Origin: Acidobacteriota bacterium
GTDB lineage: Bacteria > Acidobacteriota > Blastocatellia > Pyrinomonadales > Pyrinomonadaceae
Direction: 5' to 3'
Assembly (NCBI GenBank): GCA_003222835.1
Contig: QHXE01000596.1
Span: 1-14,919, forward strand
DNA: 14,919 nt
In this document: in pieces, positions 1 through 5,925 of the stretch
How the letters are laid out: each line of letters opens with the position of its first letter
Position numbering within the stretch: position 1 is the stretch's first letter
Program-made: the position numbers and the translations under genes
Notes under the pieces: generated by a model
Seen by the model: the letters and a program-made list of their open reading frames with translations, nothing else
Databases searched by the model: none
What the model was told of the DNA's origin: nothing

Positions 1-19
1 ACGTCGTTTCAAGAAACTC

Positions 20-892
20 TCAGGAAACCTTTCGCTTTCGCTGCGCCGCCGGTTTTGACTTGACCAGCGTGAGGGCGGCTTTCTTCTTCGCCGCCGGTTC
101 GGCTTTGACCATAGGCTTGCGTTGGGAAGCCTGTAAGCTCTTCTTTAGCGCGGTCATGATGTCCAGCCGTGGAACCTCTTCCACCTTCTCGAACTCGGTG
201 ACCTTCTTGCCTTTGATCTTCGATTCGATCAACTTCCGCAAAGCTTCGTGATAGTGATCGACCGTGTCGATGTCTGAGAAAGAGGTGATCATCTGCTCGA
301 CCAGGCTGGTGGCCAGACTCAGTTCTTTCTTATCGATCTTCTGCGCGCCGTCGAGTTCGGGAACGGCTTCGATGGCGCGAACCTCGGCCGGATAACGTAG
401 TTTCTGAAGAACGATCCCGTTCTCGTGCGGAAAGATGGCGACCAGGTCTTCGCGATCGCGCAGCACAACTTTGCCGAGGCCAATCTTGCCGGTGTCTTGC
501 AGCACTTGCCGCAGGAGGGCGTAGGGCTTCTCGGCTACGGGGCCATCGGGGCCCAGGTAATAAGGTGAATCAAAGAATGTCGGCGGAATCTCAGAAGCTT
601 CGACGAAGCCAAGAATGTCGACCGCTTTAGTGGTTTTGATTTTGACCTTGGCGATCTCTTCAGGCTCGATGAGCGCGTAACGATCTGGTTCGTATTGATA
701 GCCCTTGGTAATTTGCTCGTTGGTGACAATCTGGCCGCACTTTTTGCAGCGCTTGTCGTAGCCAATAGGACCAAAGTCATCGCGGTGCAATTGATTGAAC
801 TGGACTCGCTCCGATGCTTCGATGGCGTTATACACGCGGATCGGAATCGCAACCAGCAGGAAACGTATGTGGCCTTTCCAAATAGATCGCAT
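20..892 (-). CDS. ku: Ku-family DNA end-binding protein (bacterial NHEJ)
   Basis: 290-residue bacterial Ku homologue. Ku forms a ring on broken DNA ends and recruits the ligase LigD for non-homologous end joining. The N-terminus (MRSIWKGHIRFLLVAIPIRVY) and the KGYQYEPDRYALIEPEEI stretch at about 63-80 are typical of the Ku core beta-barrel, which runs to about residue 250. C49 and C52 form a CKKCG motif at a site where many bacterial Ku proteins lack cysteines. The last 40 residues are rich in Lys, Ala and Arg, the basic tail linked in the family to DNA sliding and threading. The ATG start is supported by GGGAGGA at 899-905 on the minus strand, 6 nt upstream. No ligD is visible; it could lie beyond the left edge. 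Transcribed divergently from the kinase cluster. Identification is confident; the ligase partner is unknown. Confidence 0.96.
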   Translation of the reverse strand: MRSIWKGHIRFLLVAIPIRVYNAIEASERVQFNQLHRDDFGPIGYDKRCKKCGQIVTNEQITKGYQYEPDRYALIEPEEIAKVKIKTTKAVDILGFVEASEIPPTFFDSPYYLGPDGPVAEKPYALLRQVLQDTGKIGLGKVVLRDREDLVAIFPHENGIVLQKLRYPAEVRAIEAVPELDGAQKIDKKELSLATSLVEQMITSFSDIDTVDHYHEALRKLIESKIKGKKVTEFEKVEEVPRLDIMTALKKSLQASQRKPMVKAEPAAKKKAALTLVKSKPAAQRKRKVS

Positions 893-911
893 CGGGGTTC
901 CTCCCTTGGAG

Positions 912-1040
912 CGCCGACATCTTGTCGGCGGTTCGCGGGCATCCTGCCCGCTCTTACCCGCTCACTACCGCCGCGGATGACTTCCTAGACACAAACGCGG
1001 GCATCGCGCCCGCATTTCACCGAGCCAATGGAGCGGCTCG
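912..1040. repeat. Cluster of REP-like short palindromes between ku and the kinase gene
   Basis: Three near-perfect hairpins lie close together: 912-930 (8-bp stem CGCCGACA/TGTCGGCG, loop TCT), 935-951 (GCGGGCA/TGCCCGC, loop TCC) and 997-1013 (GCGGGC/GCCCGC, loop ATCGC). A fourth, weaker one at 1021-1040 has CGAGCC/GGCTCG arms around an 8-nt loop. The stems differ in sequence but keep pairing, while the loops stay close to TCC/TCT, as in a dispersed REP-like family. Relatives recur at 7727-7770. If the ku promoter call is right, these hairpins lie in the ku mRNA leader. They are not a CRISPR array: there is no regular spacing and the stems vary. Confidence 0.75.
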
Positions 1041-1067
1041 TCCTCCCGATCAAGGCGAGGGGATGGA

Positions 1068-1096
1068 ATTATCGGACAGTTGGCCCATCAAGTCAA
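1068..1096 (-). promoter_or_regulatory. Candidate sigma-70-type promoter for ku
   Basis: On the minus strand TTGACT (1091-1096) and GATAAT (1068-1073) are separated by exactly 17 nt, each one base off consensus. It faces ku and would give a start near 1061, leaving a leader of about 170 nt that carries the palindrome cluster. It is the best promoter match in the window, but not experimentally known. Confidence 0.6.
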
Positions 1097-1130
1097 AACA
1101 TTTATTTCGAGGCGCTTCCAGCTCTCTCCT

Positions 1131-1146
1131 GGTCATTCCATTGACC
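1131..1146. promoter_or_regulatory. Operator-like inverted repeat GGTCA-N6-TGACC
   Basis: A 16-bp dyad with perfect 5-bp arms (1131-1135 and 1142-1146) overlaps the proposed -35 box of the kinase promoter. Position and symmetry suit a dimeric regulator, but no regulator is identified and a dyad this short can occur by chance. Confidence 0.3.
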
Positions 1147-1170
1147 GGGGTTACAAAGAGCCCTTATTCT
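1141..1170 (+). promoter_or_regulatory. Candidate promoter for the Ser/Thr kinase gene
   Basis: TTGACC (1141-1146) and TATTCT (1165-1170) with an 18-nt spacer. Predicted start is near 1177, giving a leader of about 28 nt with no Shine-Dalgarno site before the ATG at 1205. It diverges from the ku promoter, about 45 bp away. Confidence 0.42.
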
Positions 1171-1204
1171 TGCGGTTCAGAATCGATCGGCTTATCCAAC
1201 ACGC

Positions 1205-3205
1205 ATGCGCGAATGTCCACGTTGTGAACGCTGCTACGAAGACGACGCCGTCGTCTGTCCCAACGATCAATCAAAGACCAAGCACACTCTGCCCGGCACG
1301 ACACTGCTGAACGGCCGTTATCGTTTGGAGAAGCGTTTGGGGCGCGGCGCGATGGGCCAAGTGTATCTGGCGCGCGATGAGAATCTGGTGACGCGTCGCG
1401 TGGCGGTGAAAACGATCCGGCCCGACGTGCTCTCTGATGAAGATTTGCAGGAAGGAGAAGCGATCGCCCGCTTCGAGCGTGAGGCGCGCACAGCCGCTTC
1501 GATTCAACATCACAACGTTATTGCCGTGACCGACTTTGGCAAGAGTGAAGAAGGCGTCTTCTTTCTGGTGATGGAATACGTCGAGGGGGAGTCGCTTTAT
1601 CAGCTCCTGCGACGCGAAGGCACAGTCACAGTGCAGCGCGCGCTCTCGCTCTTGCGACAAGTCAGCGCCGGCGTTGAAGCCGCGCATGATGAGGGCATTC
1701 TGCATCGCGATCTGAAGCCGGCAAACATTTTTATCGTGCAGAAGAAGAAGAAAGACGGCTCGATCTCTGGCGATGACGTAGTGAAGGTCGGAGATTTCGG
1801 CTTGGCGAAGATTATCAGCCAGAGTCTTTCGGGATTAACCTCCGGCAGCGGTCCTGCCTCGCGTGGAATTCTTGGCACCCCCGAATACATGGCGCCGGAG
1901 CAGATGCACGCGGGAGCCGCGCTCGATGCTCGTGCGGACATCTATGCGCTGGGCGCGATTGCTTATCACATGTTGGGTGGCCGGCCCCCGTTTACCGGCG
2001 ACATCATGCAAATCTTTGCGCAAAAACTCACGCAGGAAGCTCCGTTGCTGAGCACCTTGCGCTCCGATATTCCAGGACCGGTTGAAGACGCTGTGATGGA
2101 CGCGCTAAAGAAAGAGGCTGAGGGGCGGCCTGAGACAGTGTCGAAATGGTTCGCCGAGTTTGACAAAGCTGCGAGTGGCGCATCGGTAGTCGAGGAGGAA
2201 GAAGGCGAGTCGCGTCTGGTAGTGATGGCGCCGGCCGGGATGCACGCGGGAGCCGCGCTCGATGCTCGTGCGGACATCTATGCGCTGGGCGCGATTGCTT
2301 ATCACATGTTGGGTGGCCGGCCCCCGTTTACCGGCGACATCATGCAAATCTTTGCGCAAAAACTCACGCAGGAAGCTCCGTTGCTGAGCACCTTGCGCTC
2401 CGATATTCCAGGACCGGTTGAAGACGCTGTGATGGACGCGCTAAAGAAAGAGGCTGAGGGGCGGCCTGAGACAGTGTCGAAATGGTTCGCCGAGTTTGAC
2501 AAAGCTGCGAGTGGCGCATCGGTAGTCGAGGAGGAAGAAGGCGAGTCGCGTCTGGTAGTGATGGCGCCGGCCGGGGCGGAAGTTTATGTGGACGACGAAC
2601 GTCACGGCAGCATCGGCCGGTCAGGGCGCGTCATCTTGACGTCAATTCCACCAGGCAAGCACGTGTTACGGGTTGCGCACGGCGGCGGCGAAGATGACGA
2701 GCGAGTCATCGAAATCCGTCCCGATGCTGAAGAGCAGATTATTCAAGCCCAATTCAAATCAACGCCCTCCAGCGGTTTGTCGCCTTCGCAAGGTGGAAGT
2801 CTCGGCAGTGTTTCAGGCGTGGCCTTGAGCGCGCCCGCTATCGTCGCCTGTACCAGGTGCGCTTCAAGATTTGCCGCCGGCGCAAAATTCTGCGGGCGTT
2901 GTGGCAATACTACGTTTGAAGCTGTTACGACTGAAAGCATAGTTAATCGCCAGCCAGCGCCGTCACCCAGCTTGAATCAACCGAGCCTCACTGGCGCGAC
3001 TGGCGCGCCAAACAAAATCCGTTGCACTCGTTGCGGAATAGAGCAGCCCGCGGGCACGAAATTCTGCGGACGGTGCGGCGCATCGCTGGGGGGATCCCAG
3101 ATCGCCTGGACAGCGCCGCGACCAGTCGAGGTTGTTTGCCCTGGCTGTCGAGTCAGTTATCCCGCGGGCACGAAATTCTGCGGGCGATGCGGTCGGACTT
3201 TATAG
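1205..3205 (+). CDS. Ser/Thr protein kinase with duplicated C-lobe, PEGA-like domain and triple zinc ribbon
   Basis: 666-residue Hanks-type kinase with no membrane segment, so probably cytosolic. Order: N-terminal Cys motif (C4, C7, C18, D21). Kinase domain about 38-325: glycine loop LGRGAMGQVYLAR, K69, E93 of helix C, H167-R168-D169, K171, N174, D197-F198-G199, A230-P231-E232, subdomain IX D245, subdomain XI R308. All catalytic residues are present. Residues 234-345 are then repeated exactly as 346-457, giving a second C-lobe without N-lobe, HRD or DFG. A PEGA-like beta domain follows at about 450-520. Three zinc ribbons end the protein: C549/552/563/566, C607/610/621/624 and C645/648/659/662, each closing in KFCGRCG. 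The last two share an identical 23-bp stretch (3047-3069 and 3161-3183). Kinase activity is likely; the effect of the extra lobe is unknown. Without the repeat the protein would be 554 residues. Confidence 0.93.
   Translation: MRECPRCERCYEDDAVVCPNDQSKTKHTLPGTTLLNGRYRLEKRLGRGAMGQVYLARDENLVTRRVAVKTIRPDVLSDEDLQEGEAIARFEREARTAASIQHHNVIAVTDFGKSEEGVFFLVMEYVEGESLYQLLRREGTVTVQRALSLLRQVSAGVEAAHDEGILHRDLKPANIFIVQKKKKDGSISGDDVVKVGDFGLAKIISQSLSGLTSGSGPASRGILGTPEYMAPEQMHAGAALDARADIYALGAIAYHMLGGRPPFTGDIMQIFAQKLTQEAPLLSTLRSDIPGPVEDAVMDALKKEAEGRPETVSKWFAEFDKAASGASVVEEEEGESRLVVMAPAGMHAGAALDARADIYALGAIAYHMLGGRPPFTGDIMQIFAQKLTQEAPLLSTLRSDIPGPVEDAVMDALKKEAEGRPETVSKWFAEFDKAASGASVVEEEEGESRLVVMAPAGAEVYVDDERHGSIGRSGRVILTSIPPGKHVLRVAHGGGEDDERVIEIRPDAEEQIIQAQFKSTPSSGLSPSQGGSLGSVSGVALSAPAIVACTRCASRFAAGAKFCGRCGNTTFEAVTTESIVNRQPAPSPSLNQPSLTGATGAPNKIRCTRCGIEQPAGTKFCGRCGASLGGSQIAWTAPRPVEVVCPGCRVSYPAGTKFCGRCGRTL
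1904..2239 (+). repeat. Copy 1 of an exact 336-bp tandem duplication
   Basis: Copy 1 encodes kinase residues 234-345, from MHAGAALDAR to VVMAPAG. Compared by eye base by base with 2240-2575, it shows no mismatch. The length is 112 codons, so frame is kept. The 10-bp word ATGGCGCCGG lies at 1889-1898 just upstream, at 2225-2234 near the end of this copy, and at 2561-2570 near the end of copy 2. Confidence 0.97.
2240..2575 (+). repeat. Copy 2 of the exact 336-bp tandem duplication
   Basis: Directly abuts copy 1 and encodes residues 346-457. The junction GCCGGGATGCAC joins the sequence that normally precedes the PEGA-like domain to the sequence that normally follows the APEQ motif. After 2575 the gene continues into the unique PEGA-like coding region. 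The absence of silent differences implies a very recent event, active homogenisation, or an assembly error. Confidence 0.97.
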
Positions 3206-3233
3206 GCTTAATGACATGAACTAATCTTCTGCC

Positions 3234-3261
3234 TTGAGTGTCGTTTACCTTCTCGTATAGA
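3234..3261 (+). promoter_or_regulatory. Possible promoter for the zinc-motif membrane protein
   Basis: TTGAGT (3234-3239) and TATAGA (3256-3261) with a 16-nt spacer in the 139-nt gap after the first kinase gene. Each box matches consensus at four of six positions. Read-through from the upstream gene is equally possible, as no terminator is visible in the gap. Confidence 0.3.
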
Positions 3262-3344
3262 CTTGCCTGCGAATTCGAACCGTGAGATGAGATTCGCTCC
3301 GGTATCGATAGTTGCATTATCAGTAACTAACGAGGCCCCTAAAC

Positions 3345-4379
3345 ATGAAGCGCTGCCCGCAATGCAATCGCACTTATGATGACGACGCCCTGAGTTTTTG
3401 TCTCGATGATGGTTCGCCGCTAGTAAGCACCAGCGCTCCTTCGTCCTTCGACCCGAGCGCGACCGTACAATATCCGCAGTCGCGTGAAACGTCGCCACCT
3501 CCGACGATCGCTTATCCCGGCCCGACGCCGTCACTGACACCGCCCCCGCCCCCCCCGCCGGCCTGGTCGCCGATGCCAATGGCGCAACCGCAGAGGCGGA
3601 GTGCCTGGCCGTGGATCCTCGGAATTGGCGCCGTCCTGGTATTTTTGGGAATAGGGCTGGTGATTCTGGTATTCGCAATCGCCAGTATGACCAGCGACAA
3701 CAGCAACAACCGCAATTCGAACAACGCAAATTCGCGAGTGGCGAATCGAAATACCAACGCGAACACGAATACGAACAAGAATTCGAATAGCGAGAATACC
3801 AATGACAATACGAGTAATCGTTCGACACTAGCCACGTTCACTGACGATTTTTCCACTCAGACTTGGGGCGCGGGCGCGTCGCAGTACGGCAAGACCTGGT
3901 ATCAGGACGAGGAGTATCACATGCACGCCACCAAAGGCGGCTTCCTCGTGATGTATGGTCCGGACAATAAGGATTACCGCGACGAAAACGCGACGGTGCG
4001 GGTCGGCTTGCGCAGTGTCAATAGTGATTCACCCGAGACCGGCTATGGGTTGACGGTTCATGGAGAGAAGAAGGATGGGAAGCTCGAAGATTACGGTTTC
4101 CTGATTATTAACGGAACCAATCCAAAGTACGCAGTCGTCTTGCATCGAGGCGGTAAAGAATCCAAAGTCATCGATTGGACGTCTTCCAGCACGATTCGCA
4201 CCGGCACTTCTCCGAATCAGATCGAAGTCAGGATCCGCGATCTCAAGATGGACCTCTACATCAATGGGCAATTCATTACCTCGGTCACCGATGAAGCAAA
4301 CTACCGGCGTGGACGGGTGGGACTGTACACGAGTGACGTGGGCGAAGTAGCCTTCGACGATTTAGAAATCAGTAAATGA
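3345..4379 (+). CDS. Single-pass membrane protein: cytosolic Cys motif, Asn/Thr-rich linker, extracytoplasmic jelly-roll domain
   Basis: 344 residues. The N-terminus has C4-P-Q-C7 then YDDDA and C19-LDDG, the same pattern as the start of the upstream kinase. A Ser/Thr/Pro-rich stretch (28-82, with a run of eight prolines) leads to one strongly hydrophobic helix at about 88-113. After it comes a low-complexity Asn/Ser/Thr linker (119-160), then a beta-rich domain (about 165-343) opening FTDDFST..W and closing FDDLEI, resembling LamG/DUF1080 concanavalin-type jelly rolls. The expected topology is N-terminus inside, jelly roll outside. GAGG at 3332-3335 is the ribosome site, 9 nt before the ATG. 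It sits between two kinase genes, so it may be a kinase substrate or sensor (inference). The jelly roll could bind a glycan or protein; no catalytic residues are claimed. Confidence 0.8.
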   Translation: MKRCPQCNRTYDDDALSFCLDDGSPLVSTSAPSSFDPSATVQYPQSRETSPPPTIAYPGPTPSLTPPPPPPPAWSPMPMAQPQRRSAWPWILGIGAVLVFLGIGLVILVFAIASMTSDNSNNRNSNNANSRVANRNTNANTNTNKNSNSENTNDNTSNRSTLATFTDDFSTQTWGAGASQYGKTWYQDEEYHMHATKGGFLVMYGPDNKDYRDENATVRVGLRSVNSDSPETGYGLTVHGEKKDGKLEDYGFLIINGTNPKYAVVLHRGGKESKVIDWTSSSTIRTGTSPNQIEVRIRDLKMDLYINGQFITSVTDEANYRRGRVGLYTSDVGEVAFDDLEISK

Positions 4380-4389
4380 TGCCCCGGCG

Positions 4390-5691
4390 ATGCGCGTTAC
4401 CCTACGAATCCTGGCCGGCCCCTACACCGGGCGGGAGTTTGTCTTCGACCAGCATGACACTTTTCTGATTGGCCGCAGCGAGAGCGCGCATCTTTATCTT
4501 CCCGATGATCGTTTCTTTTCCCGCCATCATTGCCTGCTCGAGATTGCCCCACCGCGCTGCTTTCTGCGCGACCTGGGTTCGACTAACGGCACCTTCGTAA
4601 ACGGCCAGAAAGTCTCGGAAGCTTTCCTGCACAGCGGCGACCGGATTCAGGGCGGACAGACTGTGCTCGAAGTCGAAGTTCAATCCGATAGGGCGGCAAC
4701 TACCGCGCCGCTTGAGATGCCGACACTCACCGGGCCTACGTTGCTGTTCGTGGAATGCGCGAATTGCGGGCGGCGCGAGCAGACTGAAGGGTCCGCCGTG
4801 AACGAGCCGATGACTTTTCTGTGCGAAGACTGCCGCGAAGAATTAAGGCGCCAGCCGCAACCCGTTCCGGGCTATACGACGGTCAGAGTTCTGGGACGCG
4901 GCGGTATGGGTTGCGTCATCTTGGCGCGAGAAGAAACGACTGGGAACGCAGTCGCCATCAAAACGCTCTTGCCGGAGATCGCGGTTACAGATCAATCATT
5001 GCGCCGCTTCATGCGCGAGATTGAAGTCGCCAAAGCGCTCGACCATCCGAACATCGTTCGCTTTATCTCGAGCGGAACGAACCACGGCGCCGTCTACCTG
5101 GTGACCGAGTACGTAGAAGGTTCCGACGCGGCGCGGTTGGCCGATGCGCAGGGAGGCCGCTTGCCTTATGCCCACGCGATCAATATTGTCGCGCAATCGC
5201 TCGCCGCGCTCGCTTACGCTCACGAAAAAGGCTACATCCATCGCGACATCAAAGAGTCGAATATCCTCGTCAAGGGCAGCGCACCTGATTTCACTGCTAA
5301 ATTGACTGACTTCGGTCTGGCGAAGAGTTTCACCCAGTCAGGCATGAGCGGCATCACCATGGCTGGCGACATGGCAGGCACGTTTGCTTACATGCCGCCG
5401 GAGCAAATCAAAGACTTTCGTAACGTGCGTCCCACTTCGGATATCTATGCGATCGGAATGACGGCCTACAGTCTGCTTGCGGGCGACACGGCGCTGGACA
5501 TCGGTCCGAAACAAGACATGGCCGGAACGGTCAAAGCCATCTTTGAGAATCCGATCATCCCGCTGCGACAACGCGCTCCCGAAGTGCCGGTGCGTGTGGC
5601 CGAAGTGATTGAGCGAGCACTCGCCAAAGATCCGGCGCACCGTTGGCAATCCGCGGCTGCCATGCGCACGGCGCTAATGCATTCGGCGTGA
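4390..5691 (+). CDS. FHA domain-Ser/Thr protein kinase fusion
   Basis: 433 residues. An N-terminal FHA domain (1-97), which binds phosphothreonine, shows G28-R29-S30, S44-R45-H46 and S64-T65-N66-G67. A linker carries a four-Cys zinc motif (C123xxC126, C145xxC148). The kinase domain is about 161-430: G169-R-G171-GMG174, K191, E210, H284-R285-D286, K288, N291, D307-F308-G309, PPE at 336-338 in place of APE, and D351 of the DIYAIG motif. No membrane segment. Its ATG lies 10 nt after the preceding stop with no Shine-Dalgarno site, so translation is probably coupled to the membrane protein. FHA and kinase in one chain suggest recruitment to an already phosphorylated target, such as the adjacent membrane protein or the first kinase (inference). 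Confidence 0.94.
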   Translation: MRVTLRILAGPYTGREFVFDQHDTFLIGRSESAHLYLPDDRFFSRHHCLLEIAPPRCFLRDLGSTNGTFVNGQKVSEAFLHSGDRIQGGQTVLEVEVQSDRAATTAPLEMPTLTGPTLLFVECANCGRREQTEGSAVNEPMTFLCEDCREELRRQPQPVPGYTTVRVLGRGGMGCVILAREETTGNAVAIKTLLPEIAVTDQSLRRFMREIEVAKALDHPNIVRFISSGTNHGAVYLVTEYVEGSDAARLADAQGGRLPYAHAINIVAQSLAALAYAHEKGYIHRDIKESNILVKGSAPDFTAKLTDFGLAKSFTQSGMSGITMAGDMAGTFAYMPPEQIKDFRNVRPTSDIYAIGMTAYSLLAGDTALDIGPKQDMAGTVKAIFENPIIPLRQRAPEVPVRVAEVIERALAKDPAHRWQSAAAMRTALMHSA

Positions 5692-5695
5692 AAAT

Positions 5696-5764
5696 GACAG
5701 GATTAACAAGATTAATTCAACGCCGTTTATGTCAACCGGTCCTGTCAATCATGTAAATCCTGTC
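5696..5764. repeat. Imperfect 18-bp inverted repeat after the kinase cluster
   Basis: Left arm 5696-5713 (GACAGGATTAACAAGATT) pairs with 5747-5764 at 16 of 18 positions around a 33-nt loop. The right half also holds CCTGTCAA twice in direct order (5741-5748, 5759-5766). A T-rich run follows at 5769-5780. It may help end transcription of the kinase cluster, or be a dispersed intergenic repeat. It starts only 4 nt after the FHA-kinase stop. Confidence 0.5.
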
Positions 5765-5854
5765 AAGCTTTCTTTCTTTGTTCGAAAAGATCCTAATTAC
5801 GAGCAACTCCAACGCAACCTTGCTCCTCGCCGGGACATCATTTAAGATTGCCGA

Positions 5855-5869
5855 ACGACGCCGCGTCGT
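5855..5869. promoter_or_regulatory. Short hairpin or dyad upstream of the S41 protease gene
   Basis: ACGACG (5855-5860) and CGTCGT (5864-5869) around CCG form a perfect 6-bp stem. A weak promoter, TTGCTC (5820-5825) and TAAGAT (5843-5848) with 17 nt between, would place it at the start of the transcript. Function uncertain. Confidence 0.25.
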
Positions 5870-5914
5870 GAATTAGATCGATGGGCTCCCTGGCTTTGGG
5901 GTTTTATTTCCTGT

Positions 5915-5918
5915 GAGG
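5915..5918 (+). promoter_or_regulatory. Ribosome binding site that decides a GTG start
   Basis: GAGG in the context TGTGAGGTT ends 7 nt before the GTG at 5926. It supports GTG as the start, which gives a complete signal peptide. Confidence 0.65.
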
Positions 5919-5925
5919 TTTCTAA

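Noticed and set aside
912..1013. Possible CRISPR array from repeated GC-rich palindromes
   Set aside because: Units are 17-19 bp hairpins with different stem sequences and irregular spacing, with no constant direct repeat and no cas genes.
1966..2502. Repeated minus-strand open frames of 66-103 codons
   Set aside because: They appear in pairs only because the plus-strand kinase segment is duplicated; they are shadows.
1904..2575. The duplication as two complete fused kinase domains
   Set aside because: Only the C-lobe from subdomain IX on is repeated; glycine loop, Lys, HRD and DFG occur once.
3208..3828. 206-codon open frame on the minus strand, rich in Ser, Cys, Arg and Tyr
   Set aside because: It is antisense to the Asn-rich linker and N-terminus of the membrane protein gene. 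The odd composition is a by-product of that low-complexity DNA, and there is no domain or ribosome site.
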